Below, piece after piece: positions 45,900 to 57,813 of a DNA stretch of 64,000 nt (position 1 is the first letter of the stretch; each line of letters starts with the position of its first letter). Source of the stretch: Apostichopus japonicus (taxonomy: Eukaryota; Echinodermata; Holothuroidea; Aspidochirotida; Stichopodidae); contig NC_092561.1 in assembly GCF_037975245.1 (NCBI RefSeq), positions 15,037,001-15,101,000 of the forward strand, read 5' to 3'. The translations under genes and the position numbers were made by a program. The notes beneath the pieces were generated by a model. That model ran no database searches. It saw only the letters and a list, made by a program, of their open reading frames with translations, and was not told where the DNA came from.

Positions 45900-47440
45900 G
45901 CGTAAGTAACTTTTATAGCCAAGGCAAACGAAGCGTCTTCTTCTTCATGGTATCGATTACTTTATACGTAGCCTTTCTATCATCATTAATAAGTACGGGT
46001 ATATAATAAGCTGCATAACTTTATTATATATAGAAGTACAATTTATTAAATGTCAAGTAGCTCCACCATCTAGTTCGAATACAAAAAAAAGTACATAACT
46101 GTTTTTTCCATCATAGTAAGTACTTTGGAAAAATATGTCGGATGTCTTCGCAATTTTTTTATTATCTGGTATAAAATGTCGTTTATTCAACAATTCTTGG
46201 TTACCTAACGACAACATAACAATGGGGATGTATGAAAGTTTTTGACAGCGTTAGCGGTTTCGTGCATGTAACCTTATCATGTTGTGATTGGTTAGTTTCG
46301 TTGTGACCCATACGCTGGGTCACGTTACTAGTCTGGTGATAGCTTATTGCTTGGCACACACCCTCTTCGCTTCACAAACCTGGCTACTTCCATTTCCTCG
46401 CCATACCATGCACGTCTTCTCGCTACATGTGGAATTTGCTTCATGCCAGTTTTGGCTTCACAAATTTGCGATGCATCACACGATTGTCATGGTTGTCGCA
46501 ACGCTTCGAACCCATGTTAGTTTGTAGTTTATAACTATATACTACCAATTTGAAAATGATTAGTTACAGTAATGATACAATAATTCTCGTCTGAGCAACT
46601 TAGAAGCCTTAAAGTTATTGTCGCGTTATGATAGAACCTTTAATTTTTTTATTTTAATTTTTGTTTTCTTTCTTGAAGCTGACAGTGACATTTTTAAGAA
46701 CCCCTTTTGTGAAGTACTTGTGTTAAACAATTAACTTACTTCACTAGATTGTCTTTATTTACATCTATCAATTTCTAAATTCTTGTTGGTCAAGATTTTG
46801 TCAAGTCATTATCTATTTTTTTTCTTTAACTTCCATTTCGAATGATATTTCCAAACTGTCTCGATGATTTTAAAGAACACATTTTAGACAGTTAAGCCAC
46901 AATCTTATCACATTTATTCACGAACGGTGTAATTTATTCTTAGATTAACTTATTTGAATTAAATTATAATATTAAACTAGCCTTTCGTTGCAACCCTTTC
47001 ACTTAAGTAAGGAAATCGAAACTCTTACCAGCCTTATTGAAACACACTAAACTTATGAGCGGTTATGTATTTATTGTGTGTTTTGTTTGATGTATTTATG
47101 TATTTATTATGTATTTATTCACAACCGATACGATATATGTTATGATGATTCAATTAATGCTTTGTTATGATGGATTTAATGTAATGTCATAAAAACTATA
47201 ATTAATATAAAAGCATGTGTAAACTACTAAATATATACATATGAAAGAGAGAACGTTTCAGAGATACCACGATAATATTATTTTTTTAGTTGTTTTAAAC
47301 ATTTTCCTGTTAATGTATATAGTGACTCAACAACATTTCAACCAATCATTTTCAACTAAAGAAACATTTCATATTAAACTTTGGAAGGATCGAACTTAAC
47401 GAAACATTTTCTTTCATACGTTTCTAGTCCCTCATGTCAT
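45900..47440. other. Intergenic, no gene seen
   Basis: AT-rich. A perfect 8-bp hairpin (GTGACCCA and TGGGTCAC, 5-base loop) is at 46303-46323. Nothing else stands out. Confidence 0.5.
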
Positions 47441-47444
47441 CTTA

Positions 47445-47893
47445 ATATTATTTTATTATTTATTGAATTTGATATGGCGCAACCCCAACAAAGTTTTCGG
47501 TTGCGATGTACAACAAAATACAAAGAAAGAATAAACCATTCATAAGAAAATAAGATCTCAAATGGTGTAGAAAAATATACTTTATGAATGTACAAAAATA
47601 AACAATTGTTATGAAAATCAAAGAGGAAAATAGAAAATGCAAAATGTTATATAAAATCTAAAAGAAAATTCAAAAATATGAAATATAATGAATACAAATA
47701 TTGAAAATTTGAAAAATTGGGTATATAAGTGATTAGCCAGGAAAAAAAAATATGTTTTGAGTTTTCTTTTAAAAATTGCAAGATTCTCAGATTGTTTGAC
47801 ATGGTTAGGTAATTTATTCCATTGCTCGGCGCCAATATGTTTAAATAGCATTATCAAAACAACACACACTGTTGGAGTGACGTTAAAACGCAT
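47445..47893 (-). pseudogene. 3' end of a truncated non-LTR retrotransposon
   Basis: The minus strand encodes FKHIGAEQWNKLPNHVKQSE and FKRKLKTYFF, matching the WNxLPxxV...FKxxLKxxL tail of CR1/jockey-type reverse transcriptase proteins. An AT-rich 3' region ends in GCGCCATATCAAATTCAATA followed by AATAATAAA. Only the last tens of codons remain. Confidence 0.72.
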
Positions 47894-47895
47894 TA

Positions 47896-50400
47896 TAGGT
47901 GTTAGGGAAACATTTTCCTTACTTTCTGTTTAATAACTTTGAATACAATAATACCATTATACGATCTCGGTATCTTAAAATGTAATCGCGTTTTCTTCCA
48001 CACATATTAACTTCAGATTATAAATGATGGAATCGCTCAAATAACAAGTTTCAAAGTGGAACGTATTGTTATGCAATTTCATTGAAGATTACTTATAATG
48101 TAAATTTGAAGGAATTCTACTTTTCCAACAGATTGAACATTAAGCACATTTCCTGCTTAACCTTCTGTTTCATTGGACATACGGATACCGAGAGCTATAC
48201 AAGTTATTAATGTAATTAAAATTACGGCAGTTAACTTTGCAGAAATTGGAAACGGTTAATTTGTGGGATTACGTGCTGTGCTTAATAATTCTAGTCTACT
48301 TTCAAAGACCCAGATATTTAACTCAAGTGCAATGTTCATTTATTTCGTTATATATATTTAGGTATATATGCATGATAATTATATAACAACTTGATCTTAA
48401 AAGTCTAGCATTGTTGATTGTTTCCGCGTGCTAATGAGGAAATAACATTCTTACACTACGTATTATCATAACACCAAGTAAATATTGTAATATGGCTGTC
48501 ATTCCATGTAGTCAATGTTAACCCTAGTACGGGATTATCCAAAACACCTTATTACTGGAACGATCTGATCAGATTTATTGAGCTTTTCGCGAGTCTCATT
48601 TTTAAACACTACTTATCTACAGATAAGTAGAAACATGTTTCACAAGACTACGTTAAGAATCTTTGAAGACATAACGTCATATAGGTGAGGCGATTATGCG
48701 GATGAACACGTTAAGATGGCTGGAACAACCAAATGCTAAACACAAGTGTCAAGTACTTGCATAGTCCTCACCGGTCAGCCTTGGTCAGTATACGTTCGCG
48801 GATACGTTTGGTACATTTAGTCACATTTGATGGTAGAGAATGTCACATTTGATGGTAGCGTCTCTTTCCATTGAGACGGGTTTGCTATTATTCAGTTCAT
48901 ATTTACTGAAATCAAATATAACGAAGAAGCAGAAAAGGAAACGTTACGGATCGAATCGAATCGAATCGCAATATGCAATAAACATAGCAATGAACAATCT
49001 GATTATAACCATGTCGCTTATTTTTTTTTTTTAAATCGTGGCTTTCGAATGAACATCTGTACGATATTAGAGTTCAAGATAATTACCGCAAAGTTTGAAC
49101 TCGTTTAACCCGTCCTAATAACGCATACATGATCAATTTTGGTTAGATCTCAAATTATGAAACTGAATTTTGCGATAGTTAATATTCAAATAAGCAGTTT
49201 GTAGAATTTTTGTTGTGGACTCGGTTCAAAAAATGTACACTATGTATACGCTTAAAGAGAGAAAACAGGATTGCTAGAAAGCTAAATAAGTACTAGTGAG
49301 CACACTTTAAATTTATAGTGCAAAATCACTGCATTGACAAGTGCTTTTTCTCATAATTGGAAGCGTGAAATACTGTCTAGTTGCTCAGTTGGTTACTCTA
49401 AGTATCGGTTTGTTTTGTAAAATTAATTATTGTCTAATTGGCGAACCGCCTGCAGTATATTAATTTTAATGGCACAATTTTATATTAATAGCTGGTATAA
49501 ACAGATTTTTCATTTTAATTCAGCTCTCAGGAGCATGAGCAAAACTTCTTTTTGTTAAGACACTCTGTTTGATGAAAACTTAGTTATATTCTTCAACACC
49601 AACAAGGACAGTTTTCAAGGTTTATCTATAAATGAACCCAAAATTAGACAACTTTCATTCAAACCATAAATACTTGCAAGCGTAGACTCCTCAACATAAT
49701 TGGTCAATTGTCTTGGCAGATTGTTCTATCAGTAGTCTGGTTGTGTTATTTTGGCACGATTGAGACCCGCACTCAGATGTGAATAGTGTGTCGCGATATA
49801 TCGCACTGGCAAGGAGAAACACAAACAACGCTTCAATTAGAAAGACGAGAAACAGACGTTCATTCACACTTTGATTACTAGTATACCACATTGCCAAGTT
49901 GGACTAAATATCTAATAAAAATGTTACTTAAAATACGCCACTAAACCAAGGGATGAACACATCATTTAATGCTAGAAAGAAGGAACATCGAACTCAAATT
50001 TGTCATCTGGCTTCTGAAATATCGTCAATTTCTTTCCAATGTTCCGCCACAGAACATAAAACTTTCACCAAACTTTCTCCACAGCTAGCATTGCTTTTAT
50101 TGCCTTGTACGGGCATATACCAGTAGTAGCCTTGCCGGTGCCCGGTGGGGTTTCCCCTTCCCCCAACCCATGTATAAAACTGCGCCTTGCCCCTGTCTGT
50201 GGCACAACCAAGTGTCCCTCCTTAGATCTGTGGTGCTTCCCCAGCTCAAAATTCCTGGCTACATGCATGGCCTTAGTATCAAGAGATCTGGAACTGTATC
50301 GCAAGCTATGTAGATTGCCTGTATCAGTAAGAAACTTCATTAATTTTCACAGGTTGAATAACACCGTGAAATATTAGCAGTGAAGTTATTCAATCAAGAA
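47896..50400. other. Intergenic, no gene seen
   Basis: AT-rich unique sequence. A GC-richer patch at 50065-50340 is open on both strands but matches nothing I know. Confidence 0.45.
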
Positions 50401-50519
50401 TTACCCCCTCAATTTTTAACTGGAAACATTAACTACAAGAACGTCCCACTGATTAATAATCAGCAGTTAGTTTTACGACGCTTAAGCGACCACAAATGTG
50501 GGGGAGCTCGCAAGGGCTC

Positions 50520-50735
50520 ATATATACACGAAGGGTAGCTTCGAATTCAACATTTTAACTCAAATTTGGAATCTTTTCAATTTTAGAAAGTCTTTTCATA
50601 TGGGAAAACCGTAGATTGTTCTTGGATGAAAATCCCACCTTACCGGCCGGGTATTGAACCCGGAACCTCCCGATTGCTAAGCCTCATTGCTTCAAATGCC
50701 ACCGCCTTTATCCACTCGGCCTCAGCACCGGTTTG
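50520..50735 (-). mobile_element. tRNA-derived SINE (Leu/Ser-like head)
   Basis: On the minus strand the head reads GGTGCTGAGGCCGAGTGGAT and then AAGGCGGTGGC, with B box GGTTCAATACC followed by CGGCCGG. This is the leucine/serine tRNA plan with A and B boxes, but the acceptor stem does not pair properly and the sequence continues into an unrelated body (GGTGGGATTTTCATCCAAG, ACGGTTTTCCCATATGAAAA), as in a SINE. The 3' end of the body is uncertain. Confidence 0.68.
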
Positions 50736-50739
50736 AGTA

Positions 50740-53415
50740 ACAGCTGCCGTCCGTACGTGTTTGGTTATTACGAAGAGACATCACACCCTATTAGCTTTTC
50801 TATTAGCGTTGTTATTAGCGTTTTCATTATTTAAATGACAGTTTTGCTTTATAATTAAAAAGGTAGAATATAATCAGATATAATTGGACTTGCAGGTTTA
50901 TTCGATAGATGCATAATAATTAATAACTGAAATTATTTTGTGGCGTAAAAGTTCAAACGTAGAAAAAGGTAAAATATCATAGTTAGATTATATACCGTAA
51001 TAGAAATACAACAACACATAAAGCAGAAATATAAAGCAGAAATATAAAGCATTAGGAGACACTCGTAAAGGGTCACGGATTTTGAGTTTGCTGGAGTGAC
51101 GCCATTTAATTGCAAACGAATCTATTTATGGTTATTAATATACTTATATCAAAAATAAGACAACAATGAATTGTAATTGTCATGAAAAAAAAGGACACAC
51201 ATATAATGAAATCAATATCTGTTAAAGCTAAAATGTGCAAGAAACCCTTTCTAGACGACTTTGTCGATTGCCGTTAAATTCCTTCTGACACTACCTCGTG
51301 ATATGAACTTGTGATATAAGGACAAGTACAACGTTACCGGGCAGGGGTCAAATTTAAGGACAAAAAAATATAATATGCCATACCTCCAACGGAAAGCATT
51401 GCAATGAAAACATGCAAAGGTAAAATGTATAATGCACAATATTATCAGAAAATGTGGTTACCATTGTTACTGAAGTCATGAGGTCAACGTCCAAATGTAT
51501 AATATCAGTGCAAATGTCTTTCAAAAAACTAAATTGGTTTGCCGATTACTTTCAAACTTGGAAAGAAGAAGAAGAATGCAAAATATATACAGATATATGT
51601 AGTTTGGTGTTATGTTACCAATTGGATTTATGACAATCACCCTAGCATGAGTGCAAAATACAGATTGTCTATACCACCAGCTTATATATTGGAAGGAATA
51701 CATTGAGTAACAACATCATAGCAGTACTGAAATGTATACATCTACTGGGGAATTGCGCAATCGTAATCATTCGTTCAGCTAGATATGCCGGTTGAACAGC
51801 AAAATTCGTTATACCCGGCAGTTGGGTGAATCTAGTGCTAGATAGCTTCTTTCTCTTTCTCAAATAGTGACCAATGTGAGAAATTCATCCTGCGAACAAT
51901 CGGAAAACATTTCCGTTCTTGTATTGTGTATCTCAACAATAATCCGCTCTTCGGTTTACTTTGTTACAAATAATTTAATTATCATATTTACACCATCATT
52001 CTTCTTAATTTTTATGCTACTACACGCAGTTAGTATTATGAAAAGTAGTAGGAGGCACAATGGTTGGGAATTGTGCCATATGTTGATATGAATAGCGATA
52101 ATATTTTTTACAGTTGTGTTTCGTTCGACAGTGTACGTGCAGATAGATCGGACCCAGGGAACACATTGTCTAAACTTAACATTTGTGATCTTATAAGGTT
52201 AAACACTTTCAAGTTTAACATGGCTTAAGTTAATTGTCTATATTATTGTGCAATTGGATACCTCAGAAACTAAATTTCCATAACGTTTGTCTTATTCATA
52301 TTAATTATACATTCCATTGAAATGGTAGGCATTAATTATGTACTTAGACAATGTTGACATTGTCATGGTTGGGATAACAATATATTAAATTTCTTATATT
52401 ATTGTCTAAATTGAAGAGGTGGTTTTATTTAATATAAATTTGAAGACACGACATTAATTTAGTATGAAATTAATCATACAGTTTATACAGCGAGATATAG
52501 TTATTTAATTATCTTCCTCCTGGATTAATTTAGAAGCATATATTATTCATCACAGCGTCCATATTTCTACACAATGTGTAATACATTGACTTGATAGCTA
52601 AGGTTTGATGCATCTCGATCAAGAGATGAAATCCAGAATGATCTAAACTTTAAATGTAATCTTAGTCGTAAATCAAGATGGAATATGGATGTAGAATAAA
52701 GTGGGTACAATGTAAAACTAGACACAAAATATATAAATGATTGTTAATTGACAACAATAGTTCGATATTAGCTAAAATAATTGCACTTAACAGAGTAAGT
52801 ATAAATGTGATTCTCGATGATTACATTACAGATATTATCTGAAGTCAAATTGCTTTAATTTCTTACAATGAATCGGTTTTTATATCCTGTAAAGTCCAAC
52901 AGTTCACAAATAAATTCTGATACTGGAAAAGTAAACACGTCAAAAAGATAGCAGCTCTCATTGCCGAAAGTTAGATTTAAGATTATATTATTACATATAT
53001 TAACTTGAGAGAGAAGTCTTTGTAAGGTAACGCGTCCACGTGTAAAATCAATTAAATTTGATTGAGAGAAAAATACCCATATATGACTATGCTTATTTAG
53101 CAAAATCATATCGAAATGCTGCTAAAACGATGAACGGTAGTTACGTTTTGGGTGTGTATGAACATTGATATAACATGAAAATGTAACAGTCTTACTACTA
53201 CATACATACTATAAACATACCATGAACGTCGTGTTGGGTTATAAGTCAGAGATTCAAGACGTTTGATGTCGTATTAGTTTAGTCAAGTCAATTGTAGAAG
53301 AGAGTGCTTGTATAGACTGAAGTCGTATCACTAACACAACATGCTAACTCCATTTAACTTCACTCTTATGAAATGATCAACATGGATTGTAGCCCAGGTC
53401 TAGTCATACATTTCA
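50740..53415. other. Intergenic, no gene seen
   Basis: AT-rich with short open frames lacking recognisable domains. No repeats stand out. Confidence 0.45.
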
Positions 53416-53419
53416 GATG

Positions 53420-53590
53420 TAGTGCTCTATACTGAGTCGATACTACATAACTACACAATACGGTCCGCTTGCGGGTTTGTGTAATTTCCACTCTTGTTGT
53501 AAATAATATTCACCAAATTGAGAAGTGCTTTCGGGTTTCTTGCCTTTCGTAATCCTGTACATCTTTGAGTTTCTTGAACGGAGATGTAGT
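53420..53590 (-). pseudogene. Tandem duplicate of the end of the AIG1 gene's last exon
   Basis: About 170 bases aligned with 53590-53760: both share, on the + strand, TAGTGCTCTATACTGAGTCG and CACCAAATTGAGAAGTGCTT-type sequence. Relative to the gene copy there are two single-base losses and an 11-base insertion, so the homologous frame is broken. Another frame still ends in CVVM before a stop. There is no splice acceptor or start of its own, so a decayed copy is most likely. Confidence 0.78.
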
Positions 53591-53606
53591 GCTCTATACT
53601 GAGTCG

Positions 53607-53885
53607 ACACTACATAACTACACAAGACGATCCACTTGCAGGTGTGTACTTTTTGTCCATAATATTAACCAAATTGAGAAGTGCTTTCAGGGTTTCTTGC
53701 CTTTCGTATTCATGTACATCTAAGGGATTCTTGGAACGGATGCCAATCACTCTTTGACCAACTTGATTGCTGAGTTCTTTGAATTCTGCATGTTTGTCCA
53801 ACAGGTCTTGGATTGTGACATTGGGACCATCGCAGTGAGTAAAAGCAACAATCATGTGTTCGGTGATCCCTTCGAAGAGCTTTTT
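53607..53885 (-). CDS. Last AIG1 exon (G4 and CaaX box)
   Basis: Acceptor CTTACAG, 92 codons plus TAG. MIVAFTHCD is the AIG1 G4 region (usually FTHGD), then RVIGIRSKNPLD, a typical helix (QETLKALLNLVNIM) and the C-terminal CVVM. Partly duplicated just downstream. Confidence 0.85.
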
Positions 53886-56800
53886 CTGTAAGACGATCGT
53901 TATGTATGTTATACGAAACTCATCGATATCGAAAATTCACTTTTGGATTAAAAAACAAAATCGTATACGTATCAAGACCGACATAGATAGATATATAAAC
54001 AAATATATATAAATATTTTAGATCTATTACTATTAAATCTATATGTTCTATTGTAAATGACTTGATTTAGAGTGCAATGGCAATATGCGGAGCTGGTGTC
54101 AATCACTGTTCATTGAATTTCAAAGGGTCATCCAAAATAGTGTGTGATACTTTCATTATCTTATGTGAATCAGTTCATGCATGATTGAGGGCGTACTCAA
54201 GATAGCGTGACCAAGTTTAGAAAAACAAGTTATATGTTATTATTGGAACAATATATTCTATATCTTTTTAACAAGGAGACTACATTAACATAATTTTCCC
54301 AGCAAGAGTCACATCATATTTCAACCAAAATAACTATTCCATATAGATGTTGGGTAACTAAAAATGTTTGCAGGACAGAGAGTGTCTTTGCTCCTATGAT
54401 ATATCATGTCCTTGGCAAATGGGCAACTACAATAACATGTGATGTCAGAAATATTAAGGGAAGCAATGTTTTCAGTTTTTAGTATAGGAACTTTAATATT
54501 GCAGATGCTGGCTTTGAATATGTTGACTATTTTACTTCAAAGTTTAGACCTTTCCCCAAATTTCTACAACCATATTGGCGATTTTAAATTCTCCTTAAAA
54601 TGTCAAATGTTTTATGTCAAAATCATGTTTATGGACTGTAATCTTTTTGTTTCTCGAAATCTTCACATATTCATTGAACATTGTGCATAATTGGTTCTTT
54701 ATTAAAGAATTTACATATTTTGAAACATTTGTTTATCAGTTCTGAAAATTCCATAGCAATGCATTTGCCATAAAAACCGGTGTAGCACTTGTAAGCTACA
54801 GCACTCAACTGATCACAATATTTTCATTTCCATCTATATTACATGTCTAGGGATAACCCACCCTCCCCACCTCACACCTCAGTTACCTAGGTGTTGGTGC
54901 TGGTAGGAAAGAAATTGCTCACCTAAATTGTTAAAATGGATATAATGCAATAGAAGTTTATCTTTTGGAGGAGCATAGAATATCATGCTGATATAAAACA
55001 ATGCAATATATATATCAAACGCCTACATTTCAAAGCTAAAATTTCATACGAAGGTCGTAGGCCTACCTTTAATTTTGCTAGCACCTTCTCTACGTCATCA
55101 GGTAATTCGCTATTCAAAACCCAGACAAATGCATGGACACCAGTTGACCACTCGCTCTTTATTTCTTTTGTAGCTACTTTGCTTCGTTTTGTTCCATCGA
55201 GGAAACCCGGCGTATCATACACAATCATAGTTTCCTTCTTTTCACTCAAGACTGTGGAACGTCCCTCCTTTATTTTCTGTGTTGCTCCATCAGAACCACT
55301 GCTAACGTCGAAAAGATCTTGACCCGTTAGGTAATTACCAACTGAAGATTTCCCATGGCCAACTTTGCCAATAAGTAGAATAACTTTCTTTCCATCTTTA
55401 CCCGTAACTGTGTGTTTCTTCATGATGAGTCTACCAATAGCATCCTTTGCTTCTGAAAGAACCTGCAATAATTGACAAGTAAACTTTAAGTTATTAATTG
55501 ATAGACAGATAGATGGATCAAAGGATGGATGGATAGATTGCTGAGCGGATTGATGGATTGATAGATAAATTAATAGATAATAATCAGTACTCACTGCACA
55601 TGATTTCACCTCTCCAAGATACGCCTGGAGCGTTGATAGTTCCCCCACGTCTTTACCAACTTCTTTCGTATTTTTCAAGTCTTCCCTGAATTTTTTTAGT
55701 AGTAAGTTGTAATCTTCCACAGCCTTTATGGGACTTATTCCCACAAAGTCCTTCTTGACGTGGAATTGATTTTCTATTTTGGTAAATGCAGAACGTAAAG
55801 CCTGGATGCTACCTAGTTGCGACTGGAACATTCTTCTGAATTCCAAATCAAGACCTGCTGAACTCATTAATAAATCGATTGTCTTCTTTGCCCCTTCTAC
55901 GTCAAGTGATAACTGTTCAAATTCTCTTTGGCTAAACTCAAAATATGGTTTAAGCTTCACTCCAGGCAAAGGTTGGAAATGAAACTAAATCAGAAAACAG
56001 GGAGAACGAAAATACTGCAATGGTTATTGGAATAAGAGTGATTAAGTTGGTTCATTCCAAAAAATAAAAATAAAAATAGTATTCTTGTATATATTAACAA
56101 ATAGTCATCTTTTGGAGGATAAACGTTTGTTACCGAACTGCAAATATTACAATAAATTACCAAATTATTATTTCCCCTCGAAGACGGATATAGTCATTTG
56201 ATTTGAAGTTGGCCATTTTAGAGAATATGTTCTGTGAAACGTAGTGAGATGGCTTGTTAAAGTTTCGTGGTTAATAAAAAGTTAACAAAAGTCACGAACT
56301 CTTACCGAAATAGGAGTCAAATCAGTTTCCTCATTTTTGTATGTGGAAATAAAACTATTAACAATGTCCTTTTCCTCTGAGAAGACGTTTATGGGTATCG
56401 AGGAAATAATGTGATGACTTAGCTGACTTTCAGTTGATTTATAGTGGTTGTTCGTTGATGCACTTAATCCTGCTTTTCGACCCATGAAAGAAATGCCACT
56501 TTCTATAATATGTTTCGCCCTGAAGTAATTGAAAAATAACCAAAAACAAAATATGGGTTTAGTGACTTCTATCTCATCCGCACATTTATGCCTAAAACCA
56601 CACTTCTTGTAATACACGACCTATACTAACGAGCGGTTTCATCTTTTGATCATAACGTGTTTGTTGTCTTTGTTCATTTACCTATTCTTTTCATACAGGA
56701 AATACATTGCAAATGCATTGAACAGATTATGAAAATATTTAATTGTCATGAGCAGCTGCCAGTATATCAGTTGTCAGTAATACACAAGATAGACCACAAT

Positions 56801-57025
56801 GTATATATATATATACATACTTATTCTAAGTTACTATTAAGCATCGTACAGTTCAGTATGGAAGTATGTCAGTATACAAATATGGATACTTACTCAGTTT
56901 CATCAATGTCTATTTTGCTTGTGAGATGAACGAACATATATCCCCCATAAACAACACTGTCCACGTAATGAGTGCATGATTCCGTGGCGTTTCCAGTATC
57001 AGGAGTTGTGGTCAAGTATCGTCTT
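53607..57025 (-). CDS. Stonustoxin-like MACPF segment fused to AIG1/GIMAP GTPase, CaaX end (5' end not found)
   Basis: Five exons read right to left: about 57025-56894, 56519-56306, 55984-55595, 55462-55067 and 53885-53607, with in-frame GT/AG joins (phases 2, 0, 0, 0). The first two hold THYVDSVVYGGYMFVHLT and a short HIIESGISF segment, resembling the later part of the MACPF/CDC region of stonustoxin-type proteins. The third is helical (YFEFSQREFEQLSL, LLKKFREDLKN), like the following helical domain of that family. The fourth has a P-loop GKVGHGKSS, then DTPGFLD; the fifth has FTHCD, so together an AIG1 GTPase. The protein ends CVVM, a CaaX prenylation box, predicting membrane attachment inside the cell rather than secretion. 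N-terminal MACPF exons were not found upstream. GTPase assignment is firm; the MACPF relation is by motif recall. Such genes are often innate-immune-like, which is inference. Confidence 0.75.
53886..55066 (-). other. Intron between the two AIG1 exons
   Basis: 1.2 kb, GTAGGC to TTACAG. AT-rich; nothing recognised. Confidence 0.7.
55067..55462 (-). CDS. AIG1 GTPase exon (G1 and G3)
   Basis: 396 bases (132 codons), acceptor ATTGCAG, donor AAAG|GTAGGC. P-loop GKVGHGKSSVGN (G1), then DTPGFLD (G3) and FVWVLNSE. All the key nucleotide-binding residues of these two motifs are present. Confidence 0.88.
55463..55594 (-). other. Short intron read through as open frame
   Basis: 132 bases (44 codons, a multiple of three) between GTGAGT and TTGCAG, with no stop in frame. 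It translates as a low-complexity ATAG/GATGGAT repeat with no place in either domain, so I treat it as an intron, although retention would not break the protein. Confidence 0.75.
55595..55984 (-). CDS. Helical-domain exon
   Basis: 390 bases (130 codons), acceptor GATTTAG, donor GCA|GTGAGT, phase 0 at both ends. It is rich in charged and leucine heptad-like segments, fitting the helical domain that follows the MACPF part in stonustoxin-like proteins. Confidence 0.75.
56306..56519 (-). CDS. Second MACPF/SNTX-like exon
   Basis: Acceptor TTACTTCAG, donor TCG|GTAAGAG; 214 bases, phase 2 in and 0 out. It encodes an amphipathic region (HIIESGISFMGRKAGL) and VFSEEKDIVNSFISTYKNEE. Confidence 0.65.
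56894..57025 (-). CDS. Exon with MACPF/SNTX-like strand motif
   Basis: Open from about the purine-rich AG near 57025 to the donor GA|GTAAGT (56893-56888), phase 2. It contains CTHYVDSVVYGGYMFVHLT, resembling the T-H-x-V-x-x-I-x-Y-G motif of stonustoxin-type proteins. The acceptor has a weak pyrimidine tract, so the 5' edge is uncertain. Confidence 0.55.
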
Positions 57026-57029
57026 TCCT

Positions 57030-57810
57030 TTTGGTATAATGTACATAATGTGTAAGGTTAAGTTATGACAGTCCTTACATTATTATGTAGTTAATCTGCG
57101 AAAAAAAAGGGTCAACCTCAAAATAATGGCAACGGACAAATAAAATATGACAAACAATGGAAATGTACATTAATCGCTGTTGCAAACCGAGAAAAAGCTG
57201 ACGATTAATGGGCAGCTATTGTCTGTTCCACAGTGATAACGAACTGTTTCCATCAATTTTAAAGTGGTAAAAAACGTTGACTGGCATAAATAATGATAAA
57301 TTACATCATTTTGAGAACTGGTACTTCATATCCCATTATCATGTTACTATACTTACTATTTAGCGTATGAGCGTGTGCGTGACGTTCTCATGTTTTGTTT
57401 TCTTGTTATTTAGAATAATATAAACAACCAGACTACAGTTTTCAGTGGCTGTGCAAGTCAGTCAGTTCCACGTCTACAAATCGGTAGTCCCATTTCCTGC
57501 ATGTAGGCTTGAGTAGAGGGCCAGCTGCAGAGCTTAGTTCAATTACGGGGCCCAGAAAACATGGATAATGGATGAAACAAGGACAATGGAATAACATATA
57601 GTGTTTCCTCTATTTTCATAAGATATTTTTACATGAAACAGCAATAATGGGCCCGTTGGCTCCAGCTGGCTTTCGGTAAACCACTTGTGTATCAATTAAT
57701 AATGTGTCTGTGTTGTAACGAGTCGTTTGCCCTAGTTAATACTCTATGTGACGCGACTGACTTTTGAAAATGTTAACCATGTTAACCAATGTTAACCATT
57801 ATTAACATTA
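57030..57810. other. No feature identified
   Basis: AT-rich sequence where upstream exons of the MACPF/AIG1 gene would be expected. None could be supported. A short GTTAACCAT cluster is at 57770-57800. Confidence 0.4.
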
Positions 57811-57813
57811 TAA

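Noticed and set aside
47245-47440. Possible continuation of the truncated retrotransposon
   Set aside because: No coding similarity and the 3' tail already ends near 47445.
50065-50377. Frames open on both strands in a GC-richer patch
   Set aside because: No family resemblance and no exon boundaries that connect it to a neighbour.
50640-50735. Functional leucine/serine tRNA gene
   Set aside because: Acceptor stem does not pair and the sequence continues into a SINE body.
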